IMG/VR virus record: IMGVR_UViG_3300010354_000228 | Span: 1 to 37,890 of that record | Reading direction: 5' to 3' (one strand) | Length of the DNA stretch: 37,890 bases | From: a virus | Part shown: positions 6,428 through 14,618 of the stretch, piece after piece | Layout of the letters: every line of letters begins with the position of its first letter | Numbering within the stretch: position 1 is the stretch's first letter | Notes under the pieces: model-generated | Databases searched by the model: none | The model's input: the letters and a program-made list of their open reading frames with translations, nothing else | Told to the model about the DNA's origin: nothing | Translations under genes and position numbers: made by a program

Positions 6428-8395
6428 TTATTTCTCTCTTACAATTACCTGTTTCCACGTATGACGGCATTGCGGTCTGTTGATTCCCGTATTCGGATTA
6501 TGATACCACCCTCCGCGTAATGACCATACGTTACGATCTTCACGTGCTGACATAGCATTAATGTCTTCACGGGAGTAAAGTTTACCCAATGCCATTAGAT
6601 CAGCGCAGAACTTACGCGACTGACCACCTGCCACCAATGCAGGTGCGTTCGTTTCCAAATCATACTTATACATCACTTTGTAATCCGAAGTCTTAGCAGG
6701 TTGTGCGTCCAATATCTCAGCGGCATCTTTCGCCACTTCGTACGACTTCACTGGCTCACCTGCTATGCTTTCTTTACTAGGTGTAATCAGATCACGTTCT
6801 AACAGTCTGGTAACAGCGTCACGCACTTGATACGGTGGCACTTTAATAGCCTTCGCCATTTCTTCAACAGGCATGAACGGGTCTTTCGTCAGCAAATCCA
6901 GAACCGATCTATCCACCGACTTAATCTTAACATCCGTTGCAAATTTAGACACAGGGTTTTGCGCCTCTGCCGTTAAAAACTGATGCTCAAACTCCGCTAA
7001 CTTAATGCCGTCATGCGTAGGAATGTCGCGTTCGTCCAAAATAACATATTTAGATGCGTCAACCCCGAATTGAGCGAATAAATCCAACTTAACCGCGCTG
7101 AATTGTGTCGCGGTTGTTTGTGTGGTAGTGGTTTTTATCCCTTTTGCGCCCACCATAGCGCGTATCTCTTCCGCTGTGAGTGATTCTGCCGCTTTAGTCT
7201 GTAATGCCTGTGGTAACGAGTTAAATGCGTTCAGCATCTTTGTCGCTTCGTCGCTCAGTTTAACATCCATGCCTAAAGGATTGAGTTTCTTCAATGCCAG
7301 ATTCAAACCGATACCAAAGTCAGACGCGAACATATTAAACACGCGCTCTAAAATTGTCTGGCGAAATTCCGCATACGTGTTCTGAAACATCTGATAGTAT
7401 GTCTCCAGTTCATTACGTTGCCCCAATGCGCCCTCTGTAGAATATCCCAACAATAGTTTAGGGAATTCATGAGCCGTGAAAATGTTGTGCAAACATTGAT
7501 CCGCGATCTCTTTATACAACACCGATTGATCCTGAACAACAGAATCAACCGCCTCAGTTCCCAAATCTTTATTCGGAGCAAATGCCACAACAATACGTTC
7601 ACCCTCTTCGCCTGTGAAATTACGCTTCATGCCGTCAACAATCACCTTCTGCTGTTCAGGCTCTGGCGTTTGTCCGTAAATGTTGATGATCTTCGCAGGT
7701 GAGAATGATGCGCTGATATTCTTGTACTGAAAGTCGGTGTATTTAACGTGGTTCTCAATCCACGTAACAGCACCAACGTACATAGGCAATGGATATGCGT
7801 ACTGATTAGCGGCATACGCTGACCAGTAATATATCTGATCACCTGAACGATCGTTTGCATCGTAAGGCTTGTAAACTTTCCAGTCTTTTTCTTCCTGTGG
7901 TTTTTTATTCTTCTTACGCAATCCGCGTGTGTCGGTAACGTACCACTTCTGCGTGTAATAGAACTCTGAACGGTCTGCATTGGTGCGAAGGTTGCCAAAG
8001 TCGATGTATTCCAACACAGCACCCTTACGCGACTTGTTCCACTTCACCAGAATTGCAAATCCGTTGTATTTCTCTAAGTCAGTAGCGCAGCGGAATGTAG
8101 TTTCATTCAAATCAACATCAGCAAACGGCTGATTGATCATTTTTTCCGCTAATGCTTTCTGCTCCAACGATACGATGCCCGTCTTATCGTAAGTCCATCC
8201 GCCACCAACGATATACTTAATCTTGGCGTTGATAATTGCCGAGTGATACGAAGAACGCTGATAAAGATTCTCCAAATAATAAGGGTAGTCGTTATCCTCT
8301 CCGTATGTAATCCAGTCCGCATCTTTTACCTCTAAGAATTTAGGCAACTTGCGATTCTCAAACTGAACAAAGTGTATGTTAGTATTTTCGCTCAT
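6428..8395 (-). CDS. Portal protein with C-terminal winged-helix and Mu F-like tail
   Basis: 655 residues. Residues 1-400 resemble siphovirus portals: YGEDNDYPYYLENLYQRSS, the IINAKIKYIVGGGW region, and GYSTEGALGQRNELETYY followed by an amphipathic helix. The C-terminus carries a segment resembling a winged helix (LLTKDPFMPVEEMAKAIKVP). After it comes a Cys/Arg/Trp motif (SRKFCADLMALGKLYSREDI ... LRGGWYHNP ... CRHTW) like that ending Mu F-type head morphogenesis proteins. Portals form the dodecameric DNA gate of the capsid. The start overlaps the upstream gene stop as ATGA. Confidence 0.85.
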   Translation of the reverse strand: MSENTNIHFVQFENRKLPKFLEVKDADWITYGEDNDYPYYLENLYQRSSYHSAIINAKIKYIVGGGWTYDKTGIVSLEQKALAEKMINQPFADVDLNETTFRCATDLEKYNGFAILVKWNKSRKGAVLEYIDFGNLRTNADRSEFYYTQKWYVTDTRGLRKKNKKPQEEKDWKVYKPYDANDRSGDQIYYWSAYAANQYAYPLPMYVGAVTWIENHVKYTDFQYKNISASFSPAKIINIYGQTPEPEQQKVIVDGMKRNFTGEEGERIVVAFAPNKDLGTEAVDSVVQDQSVLYKEIADQCLHNIFTAHEFPKLLLGYSTEGALGQRNELETYYQMFQNTYAEFRQTILERVFNMFASDFGIGLNLALKKLNPLGMDVKLSDEATKMLNAFNSLPQALQTKAAESLTAEEIRAMVGAKGIKTTTTQTTATQFSAVKLDLFAQFGVDASKYVILDERDIPTHDGIKLAEFEHQFLTAEAQNPVSKFATDVKIKSVDRSVLDLLTKDPFMPVEEMAKAIKVPPYQVRDAVTRLLERDLITPSKESIAGEPVKSYEVAKDAAEILDAQPAKTSDYKVMYKYDLETNAPALVAGGQSRKFCADLMALGKLYSREDINAMSAREDRNVWSLRGGWYHNPNTGINRPQCRHTWKQVIVREK

Positions 8396-8757
8396 GAATA
8401 TTGTACGGTAAGGTTATTCGATTCTGAATATTGTATCACGGCATCACCAATTACTTTCATCTGACCAACTTCGCAAAGGTTATCCGCTAACGTGTAATTT
8501 GTATTTACTGCCGATGTCTGCTCGTAAACGTAGTATGTGTAAATTCCAGACGGCAACACCAACGAACCGCCCTCTGTGATGTCGAACAAGTTAGAACGGG
8601 TTTTGTAGTTGTTGCTTACTTCAGTAATGATTGCCGTGTATTCAATGTTTGTAGCATCGTTAACGAAACGCCACAGCCACGTAGGATTGGTAAGCGTCTG
8701 TTTCTCGTAAAGAGTAACGGCTACGCGTGTCGTGGTATCTTTTGTGATCTGAAGCAT
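8392..8757 (-). CDS. Small structural protein upstream of portal
   Basis: 121 residues beginning MLQITKDTTTRVAVTLYEKQ. Beta-rich, with TWLWRFVNDATN and a central SGIYTYYVYEQTSA. No enzyme motif, no transmembrane segment. It is the first gene after the terminator-like hairpin at 8795-8827 and starts 5 nt after one of the five GTAAGTTTA promoter elements, so it probably opens a portal-connector-fibre transcript. Likely a virion or assembly component; no family named. Confidence 0.72.
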   Translation of the reverse strand: MLQITKDTTTRVAVTLYEKQTLTNPTWLWRFVNDATNIEYTAIITEVSNNYKTRSNLFDITEGGSLVLPSGIYTYYVYEQTSAVNTNYTLADNLCEVGQMKVIGDAVIQYSESNNLTVQYS

Positions 8758-8789
8758 CGTAATAAACTTACAGAATTGCGAATTGTTTA
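8758..8789 (-). promoter_or_regulatory. Late promoter-like element P1
   Basis: On the minus strand it reads TAAACAA, 11 nt, GTAAGTTTA (8771-8763), 5 nt, then the ATG at 8757. TAAGTTTA matches the Bacteroidota -7 box TAnnTTTG except for the last base. A TTG 21 nt upstream of TAAGTTTA could also serve as a -33. The initiation point would fall at or next to the ATG. Confidence 0.65.
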
Positions 8790-8794
8790 TACAA

Positions 8795-8827
8795 CAGAAA
8801 ACCCGTCCTTACGGGAACGGGCTTCTG
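8795..8827 (-). terminator. Rho-independent terminator-like hairpin
   Basis: Minus strand AAGCCCGT - 10-nt loop - ACGGGTTTT gives an 8-bp stem (one G-T pair) ending in a T run. It lies 45 nt after the stop of the gene at 8872-9387 and directly before promoter element P1, a clean transcript boundary. Confidence 0.65.
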
Positions 8828-8871
8828 AACTAACCGACGATGGAAACCATGACCACCGACCGTACCGACTC

Positions 8872-9387
8872 TTACAACTGATCGTAATTAGAGATCAAGA
8901 GCATACCGTCTTTTTCACGTCCTGCGAATGTAACAGAGTATCCGTTACGATCTGTGAACGCTGTTCCTGTTCCTGAGTTTGATGCGGAAACAATCATCCC
9001 GTTCTCATACCCGAACAACCAAGAGTTGCCATTCTTATCTTTAACCGCTACGTGTACCAACATACCGTGAAGGTTATTCAGAGTATTGCGGAACGCCTGC
9101 TTCAGTTTGTTGTTGATGTACGTTACAGTTTGTGTCTTAACTGAAGTACCTGTTGCGCGATCTGTTGCACCATCCTCCATCGCTACCGATGTCTCCTGTG
9201 CGCACTCGAACAAATACCAATCAGTCAACCCTGCTCCTGCGAAAGTGATACCTCCCGAAGTTACAGTAGCCAAACCGCCAGATACCAAAGTCGAACTGAA
9301 CGCACGTACTTTGATCTCCGCTACACCGCCTTGATTATCGTTACAATCAAGAGTAAATGAATTTAAAATGCTATTACTGCAAGGCAT
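8872..9387 (-). CDS. Putative virion protein (tail tube or head decoration type)
   Basis: 171 residues. Beta-rich: SFTLDCNDNQGGVAEIKVRA, FAGAGLTDWYLFE, NNLHGMLVHVAVKDKNG, then a terminal NGYSVTFAGREKDGMLLI. It stands alone between two terminator-like hairpins just downstream of the major capsid gene, so it is presumably made in high quantity. Both a tail-tube and a capsid-decoration role fit; the sequence does not decide. No Shine-Dalgarno site precedes the ATG. Confidence 0.65.
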   Translation of the reverse strand: MPCSNSILNSFTLDCNDNQGGVAEIKVRAFSSTLVSGGLATVTSGGITFAGAGLTDWYLFECAQETSVAMEDGATDRATGTSVKTQTVTYINNKLKQAFRNTLNNLHGMLVHVAVKDKNGNSWLFGYENGMIVSASNSGTGTAFTDRNGYSVTFAGREKDGMLLISNYDQL

Positions 9388-9403
9388 TTTCTAATGTGTT
9401 AAA

Positions 9404-9424
9404 GGGGAGGCGTTACACCTCCCC
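9404..9424 (-). terminator. GC-rich hairpin after the capsid gene
   Basis: A perfect 7-bp stem GGGGAGG/CCTCCCC with a 7-nt loop, followed on the minus strand by TTTAA. It lies 9 nt downstream of the capsid stop codon. The T run is short, so it may act as a partial terminator or as a 3' stabiliser of the capsid mRNA. Confidence 0.6.
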
Positions 9425-9432
9425 GTTATTAT

Positions 9433-10419
9433 TTATACTGTTGCGAAAGACACTACACGATCCGTGAAGAAGATGCCAGTAGCAATCTTGTAACGGTTAC
9501 GAGTGTAGAGTTTGTCGTCTTTCATTTCGTACCATGTAGCCCAATCATCCATATCAGAGATCAAGTCAGTTCCAACTACCAAGTTGTCTTTCTCGAAAGT
9601 GATGATACGATTCTTGTAAGCCGCAGGTAGGTTGCTGTTGTTGTCAGCGTTCAATCCGGGAACTGCTTTGATCTTCATTGAAGTTCCGAACAGAGTGATT
9701 TCACGTGATGGCAATCCGTTGTTACCGTTGTAGTGGTAAAGGTTTGCGTTAGCAAGAGCGATCAAAAGTTTGTCGAAAGTATCATCACCGCATACAGTGA
9801 TCAGGTTATCATTACGCTTCAGATCGGCAGGAGTTGCAAGCCATTGATTCTGGAAGATAGAGATCACGTTTGCAGTAGTGATAGCCGTTACAGATGTACC
9901 TGCGTAAGTCTGTGAGTTAACGTAACCACCTGCCGCATCAAGCGTCTTCAGGAATCCGTTGAACTGCTTCAGGTCTGTGCTGAAAGTGTTTGTCGTTGCT
10001 GACTGCCAGATAGCCATTTCCATCTTCTTCGCGATACGCGCTGTGTAGTCAGTCATGATCTGATCGAGCAATGCTGTTGCTGCGTTCTCGTCAATCTTAG
10101 CACCTGCACGGAGGTATTTCTGAGTGAACTTGCTTTCCAAATCTTTGAAGCACCATGAATCCTCAAATTTGATTCCTGTTACTGTCAAAGTCATTTGAGC
10201 AAATGTACCACCGTCACCAGACGCGTTAACAGTTGCACAAGTAGTGTCAGCCTGCATTGCAGGGTCTGTCGTTACATACGGAAGTTTCTCAGATGATTTG
10301 ATGCCTTCGCGTACTGTGAAAAGCGGCATTGAAACCGCGCCATAAACCCCTTTAAGTTTGAGGTCTGCTTTGTCCTCAATCGTATAGTTACTGAGCGACG
10401 ATACTGTAAATCCTGCCAT
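9433..10419 (-). CDS. Major capsid protein
   Basis: 328 residues, right size for an HK97-type shell protein. An N-terminal arm is followed by a long helix (KYLRAGAKIDENAATALLDQ), a central AIWQSATTNTFSTDLKQFNG region and a C-terminal GTDLISDMDDWATWYEMKDD typical of capsid A-domains in this phage group. It sits directly downstream of scaffold and protease genes and is followed by a hairpin. A 32-nt, almost G-free A/C-rich leader precedes the ATG instead of a ribosome-binding site. Confidence 0.85.
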   Translation of the reverse strand: MAGFTVSSLSNYTIEDKADLKLKGVYGAVSMPLFTVREGIKSSEKLPYVTTDPAMQADTTCATVNASGDGGTFAQMTLTVTGIKFEDSWCFKDLESKFTQKYLRAGAKIDENAATALLDQIMTDYTARIAKKMEMAIWQSATTNTFSTDLKQFNGFLKTLDAAGGYVNSQTYAGTSVTAITTANVISIFQNQWLATPADLKRNDNLITVCGDDTFDKLLIALANANLYHYNGNNGLPSREITLFGTSMKIKAVPGLNADNNSNLPAAYKNRIITFEKDNLVVGTDLISDMDDWATWYEMKDDKLYTRNRYKIATGIFFTDRVVSFATV

Positions 10420-10451
10420 TGTTTATTGTTGTTTGTGTTTGTTTCTAATTA

Positions 10452-11081
10452 TTATCGACTGTAAATTCTTGCGCGAAACTCTTCGATTGTTTCTTTCTTC
10501 GGTGCTTCGATCACGTTCTTTTCAACTTTCGATGTGTTCTGTGGCTCGTCACCGATTGCGTTAAGTGCCGCGTTAAATGATTCCGCTGCTTTGCTGAACT
10601 TCTCTTTCTCTGTATTGAGTTCTGCTTTAACCGCGTTGAATGCTTCTGTCATTGTAACGATTTCGCCTTTAAGTTTTTCAATTTCCTCTTTAGCAAAAAC
10701 CATTTCTTTCTCGATGCGCTCAATGATCTGTGTTGGTGTTGGTGCAGATGGTGCAGGGTTGCCACCTGCGTTCATTGGCTGCTCTCCTGTTGGTGCTTCA
10801 GGCTGTTCTGCCTCTGCCTCTGGTGATTTCACTTCTGCGATAACACCGCCTGAAGTATAGATCACAGTACCATCTTCCATAGTGTATTCACCATCAGGAA
10901 TAGGTGCTGCGCCTTGCTCGGTAACAACCATTACGGCTGAACCGACAATAGTTTCACCTTGAATTTCAATTACAGTTCCATCTGCCAATTTCGCATTAGC
11001 AAACTTCTCTTCTGTGGATAGGAACATTGCAAATCCTTCTTTGATTAGCTTCAGTCCTTCTTTCATTTTGTTTGTGTCCAT
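10452..11081 (-). CDS. Capsid scaffolding protein
   Basis: 209 residues, acidic and low complexity. An N-terminal helix is followed by LADGTVIEIQGETIVG, then a Pro/Glu/Ala linker (EAEAEQPEAPTGEQP). A long Lys/Glu coiled coil starts near residue 115 (ERIEKEMVFAKEEIEKLKGE), and a basic tail ends it. This composition and the slot between prohead protease and major capsid protein are typical of scaffolds, which fill the prohead and are cleaved out. The ATG lies 5 nt after promoter element P2. Confidence 0.75.
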   Translation of the reverse strand: MDTNKMKEGLKLIKEGFAMFLSTEEKFANAKLADGTVIEIQGETIVGSAVMVVTEQGAAPIPDGEYTMEDGTVIYTSGGVIAEVKSPEAEAEQPEAPTGEQPMNAGGNPAPSAPTPTQIIERIEKEMVFAKEEIEKLKGEIVTMTEAFNAVKAELNTEKEKFSKAAESFNAALNAIGDEPQNTSKVEKNVIEAPKKETIEEFRARIYSR

Positions 11082-11114
11082 CGTTGTAAACTTACGGGTT
11101 GATATAATCGTTTA
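11082..11114 (-). promoter_or_regulatory. Late promoter-like element P2
   Basis: Minus strand TAAACGA (11114-11108), 12 nt, GTAAGTTTA (11095-11087), 5 nt, ATG of the scaffold gene. The TAA inside GTAAGTTTA is also the stop codon of the upstream protease gene, so promoter and stop codon are packed into the same bases. Confidence 0.65.
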
Positions 11115-11823
11115 ATTTTTTAACTATGTCCTTAATGTCGTTCTGAGGATTGTAAACCGACTTAAAGGCGTATTTGAACATAGACTCAATGCTGAACCCT
11201 TTGAACTTCCCTAACTTCACATCCTGCCACACCTGTTCATTCTCCACGTAATAAGATTGAAACCACGTGCCATCAGGATATTTATCATTCAAAGCATTTG
11301 GCGCATTTACTCCGCGCTGTTTGTCGGTGATGAATGATTCAATCAGATACACGCCTTGTGGCTGTTGCGATCTGTCGTGCATCTCGTTAACAGCGTTGAA
11401 TCGGTTGTTCTTGCTCCACTTACGAACGAATAACTCAATGTCCTCTTTGGTGAAGTACACTTCATATTCCTGCCCGTTATCGTTGCGGTAGATGCGTTTA
11501 TCTGGAATCATAACCGCACCTGTGATGATGCGTCTATCTTGATCGGCAATTTTAAAACCAAATTGCGCTTCCATTCCTGTGTACATATTAATACACATCG
11601 CAACCGCTTGATCTTGATCTTTGCCGTCATTTATGTAATGCGGAACACAACGGCTCATCCAGTCCGATTCTGATTCGCCTGAGTTTGGTTTAATAAATTC
11701 CTGCTTATTGAACGCCATAAAATCGGATTCAATCGCAGGGTCATCTACCAGAGCGGTAAAAATTTCTTCCCCGTTTTCTTCGTCAGGGGAAACCGTCAAA
11801 CGGTACACAGGTAACTTAGCCAT
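11092..11823 (-). CDS. Prohead maturation protease (XkdF/S78-like)
   Basis: 243 residues. Likely catalytic residues are His149 in NEMHD and Ser211 in GFSIES, the spacing expected of XkdF-type capsid proteases, with TWFQSYYVENEQVWQDVKLG between them. An insert around residues 50-83 (SESDWMSRCVPHYINDGKDQ, then AVAMCINMYTG) carries a pair of cysteines and is a small module found in several phage head proteins. The enzyme should trim scaffold and capsid precursor. The start is 5 nt after promoter element P3; the stop is embedded in P2. Confidence 0.82.
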   Translation of the reverse strand: MAKLPVYRLTVSPDEENGEEIFTALVDDPAIESDFMAFNKQEFIKPNSGESESDWMSRCVPHYINDGKDQDQAVAMCINMYTGMEAQFGFKIADQDRRIITGAVMIPDKRIYRNDNGQEYEVYFTKEDIELFVRKWSKNNRFNAVNEMHDRSQQPQGVYLIESFITDKQRGVNAPNALNDKYPDGTWFQSYYVENEQVWQDVKLGKFKGFSIESMFKYAFKSVYNPQNDIKDIVKKLNDYINP

Positions 11824-11855
11824 CTTGATAAACTTACAATCGTGTCATTTGTTTA
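11824..11855 (-). promoter_or_regulatory. Late promoter-like element P3
   Basis: Minus strand TAAACAA (11855-11849), 11 nt, GTAAGTTTA (11837-11829), 5 nt, ATG of the protease gene. The first TAA is simultaneously the stop codon of the tape measure gene. Confidence 0.65.
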
Positions 11856-13514
11856 AAATCTACTGCGTTCCTCCTGAGCCTGAACATAGTCGCCCGTCTG
11901 ACGTATCTCAGTAACGCTCACGTACATCGGACGTTGTGGTTGTTGGTTCACGACCTGACCTTGCTCATTGATTAGCGTAGAAGGTTGCTGTGATGCATTT
12001 ACGTTTGGCGATCCCATCTCTAGCGATCCACTAGCACCAGAGCCGAATGATCCCGATGGTGCTGCCCCTCCCCCTTCTTCGTTGGTAGATAGGATTGATC
12101 GGATATTCGCAAGACCTGCGGCAAGGTTAGCCGCTGCCAGAATAAAGTTAGCAGGTGGCGGTGCTGAAGACAATGCAACCGATACCGCCTTGTAAGTGTT
12201 CACGGTAGCCTCAGCGACTGCGAACCCTTTCTGTAACTTGGCGTTTTTCTTGCTCAGTTGTGCCGCTGCCCCGAATAACTGAGCCGTTGCGTCTAACGTA
12301 GCCTTGTTCAGTTCTTCGCGGTCTTTCTTCTCCTGTAAATCCTGTTTCTTTTTAGCTACATACGCATCATACTCTTTCTTGCGTTTCGCTTCGATATACG
12401 CTTTGTGATTCTGTAAATCTTCTATGCGTCTGCGTTCCCGTTCGTCCGCTGCTTCCTTTTCGCGTTTCAGTTCTGCAATGTGCGCCTCTTCCTCTTTCTC
12501 ATGTTTGAGCCGTACATATTCGGCATGGCTCATTCTGTCCTCTGTACGCTTCTGCGCTTTGTCTGCGTTGGCGTTAGCATTTGTTTTCTTTGAATCCTCA
12601 GCCGCTTTCTGCTCTTCTATATTTAGAACGTCCAATTGATGTTTCAATTCATCAATAGCCACCTTCTGATCTTGTATTTGTTGTAACGCATCCTCAGAAC
12701 GCTCTTTTTTATTCTGAGCAATTGCCGCCTCTGCTTGATTAGTTCCGTTGACAACATCAGCAACCTTTAACAACGATTCCCAAAGGTTATCATTGTTTTC
12801 AATCTCTTTTAACTTCTGCTCATTTACAACTATTGCGGATTGCGCTTCTGCAATCTGCGCTTCAATCATAACGCGTTTGGCGGCAATTACTTTCTCTGTA
12901 CTTGCGCCTTGTGCCTCTAATAATTCAACCTCCTGTTGTTTCTCGCGTACCAGTTCAGCGGTGATCTGTTTTTGCTTTTCGTATGCACGTTCAGCTTTTG
13001 CAAGTTCAGAATTTAAATCCTGTTGCGCTGACCATACCTTGTACATCGCAGTTCCCAGAGCCGTAATAGCAATGGCAAACGCTGCGACTGGATTAGCCGA
13101 TATGATATTAAACAGACCGTTCAGAGCCTTGCCGAAATCCTTAACGCCCTGAATACCCTGAGCGAATGCCATAGCACTCTGAACCTTCAGCAACGCTTTC
13201 TCCGTTTCCTTCGATTGATCCCCGAACAGACCCATAGCACCAGTTACCAGACTGATGCCTGATGCCGCCTTGCTTGCGAAGTTTGCAGTAGCTTCTAACG
13301 CGTCTGGATTGTATGCGCGGATTGAATCATTAGCCGCGTTCATCTTTTCCTGAAGATCAGCGGCAGCCATAGCCAACTTATCGAACTCTGCCGATCCTTC
13401 CCCTGCCTGAAGCATGGCAGTCTTTAACTCTTTCAGTTGTTGTTTAATCTCACCAACCGACTGAGCCGCCATCGCGGTTTGTATCTTAACCTCTAATGAA
13501 ATTTCCTGTGCCAT
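11853..13514 (-). CDS. Tape measure protein
   Basis: 553 residues, long alpha-helical coiled coil. It starts with SVGEIKQQLKELKTAMLQAG, has a hydrophobic segment at about 136-162 (LFNIISANPVAAFAIAITAL), then an extended Glu/Lys/Arg-rich helix, a second hydrophobic block (ATVNTYKAVSVALSSAPPP), and a Gly/Ser-rich tail. This composition is typical of tape measures, which set tail length. At roughly 0.15 nm per residue it predicts a tail near 80 nm. It is transcribed after the tail-tip genes, unlike the usual chaperone-tape measure-tip order. Confidence 0.85.
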   Translation of the reverse strand: MAQEISLEVKIQTAMAAQSVGEIKQQLKELKTAMLQAGEGSAEFDKLAMAAADLQEKMNAANDSIRAYNPDALEATANFASKAASGISLVTGAMGLFGDQSKETEKALLKVQSAMAFAQGIQGVKDFGKALNGLFNIISANPVAAFAIAITALGTAMYKVWSAQQDLNSELAKAERAYEKQKQITAELVREKQQEVELLEAQGASTEKVIAAKRVMIEAQIAEAQSAIVVNEQKLKEIENNDNLWESLLKVADVVNGTNQAEAAIAQNKKERSEDALQQIQDQKVAIDELKHQLDVLNIEEQKAAEDSKKTNANANADKAQKRTEDRMSHAEYVRLKHEKEEEAHIAELKREKEAADERERRRIEDLQNHKAYIEAKRKKEYDAYVAKKKQDLQEKKDREELNKATLDATAQLFGAAAQLSKKNAKLQKGFAVAEATVNTYKAVSVALSSAPPPANFILAAANLAAGLANIRSILSTNEEGGGAAPSGSFGSGASGSLEMGSPNVNASQQPSTLINEQGQVVNQQPQRPMYVSVTEIRQTGDYVQAQEERSRF

Positions 13515-13520
13515 GTTATT

Positions 13521-14198
13521 TTAGAATGCGGCAACCTCTGCCCATTTGATAGTAAATCCTGCCGTCCATACTCCTGTCGCTGGGACAGTAGCGCGGATTA
13601 CAATACCTTCGTTTTGCGCTAACACAATAGGGTGTTCGCCATCAGCAACGTCACATTCAAACAGATCGTATTGCGGAAGAAATATCGAACCAATGATAGG
13701 TGTAGCCGCTCCAGTACCTGCGCTCGAATGCGATGTAATCATACCTATATCCTGCGTGTCTAAGGTCTTCGTGCCTGCGCTTAGTGCCGCAGTTGTAGAT
13801 ACACGCGCGTCACCGACTAGTGACGCACCCATGCTAGTACGCAACGATGCCTGATCTCCAGTAAGAGTTAATGCTGTACCGCCTGAACCACTTGCAGACC
13901 ACGAACGCGCAATACTAGCGCGAAGTGTTATTGCCCCAGCGGCAAATGCAGTTGTTGCTATAATGCCGTTGCAACTGATCTTATGAATAAGACACAAACG
14001 CGTTGAATCAGTCCATCGTAATTGAAACAATTCACCGTTTGCAGCCATGCCAGCACCAATAGTGCCAGTTTGTACCGCCACCTGATAATGCCCTAGTGTT
14101 CCGTAGGCTTGCGGTTTAGAAATTATGTGTAGTCCTTTTGCGTTCTCAGCGCTAACGCCTACAAGTTCGCCAGATGTTCCACCTTCAATGATTGCCAT
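13521..14198 (-). CDS. Structural protein in tail module
   Basis: 225 residues beginning MAIIEGGTSGELVGVSAENA. Gly/Ala/Thr-rich and beta-dominated (LFQLRWTDSTRLCLIHKIS; IVIRATVPATGVWTAGFTIK). No enzyme motif. It lies between the tape measure and tail-tip genes with 3-6 nt gaps on either side, so it is most likely a tail or decoration component. Proteins with the same N-terminal pattern are familiar from structural clusters of environmental phages, but I cannot name the function. Confidence 0.68.
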   Translation of the reverse strand: MAIIEGGTSGELVGVSAENAKGLHIISKPQAYGTLGHYQVAVQTGTIGAGMAANGELFQLRWTDSTRLCLIHKISCNGIIATTAFAAGAITLRASIARSWSASGSGGTALTLTGDQASLRTSMGASLVGDARVSTTAALSAGTKTLDTQDIGMITSHSSAGTGAATPIIGSIFLPQYDLFECDVADGEHPIVLAQNEGIVIRATVPATGVWTAGFTIKWAEVAAF

Positions 14199-14201
14199 GT
14201 G

Positions 14202-14618
14202 TTATGATATTATGTAGTTAAATTTGAAATTACCTTTTACTTTTCCTATTCTTGATACTTTGAGTATTGATGCGTCCTGATATGGTGTCAAAGCTGATAT
14301 TGATGATCGTACTGTGTTACCATCTGCAACCACTTTTGACACCGCTGTTAACGTCTTTGTTTGCCAGTAAACAGTAAACTGACCAGAACCTGCAACGGCA
14401 TTGCAGTCGATCAAATCCATTTCGTTCTCATCCGCTCTAGTGCCTTTGTTTGTCAGAGCGTCGAATCGTTGCCATACGTGTATCTTAGAAGTTGAAGATA
14501 CGGCAGCATCTATAACGGTAAACTTGCCGCTGAACGCAGGCCTACTGCCTAAGTTCTGTTCGATGCTCGTAATTGAAAACGAACCACCACCGCCTCCTAT
14601 TGATGTTAAGAATGTCAT
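14202..14618 (-). CDS. Small tail-tip associated protein
   Basis: 138 residues. A Gly-rich opening (MTFLTSIGGGGGSFSITSIE) is followed by a beta-rich domain with SGKFTVIDAAVSSTSKIHVW and ADENEMDLID. This resembles small C-terminal tail-fibre domains found in many virion proteins. It begins at the last base of the 909-residue tail protein stop codon and may form part of the same distal complex. Function beyond structural role unknown. Confidence 0.65.
   Translation of the reverse strand: MTFLTSIGGGGGSFSITSIEQNLGSRPAFSGKFTVIDAAVSSTSKIHVWQRFDALTNKGTRADENEMDLIDCNAVAGSGQFTVYWQTKTLTAVSKVVADGNTVRSSISALTPYQDASILKVSRIGKVKGNFKFNYIIS

Noticed and set aside
7642-8022. 126-residue minus-strand frame within the portal gene
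   Set aside because: Shadow of the portal frame, rich in His/Arg/Thr/Ser without domain structure; no start context.
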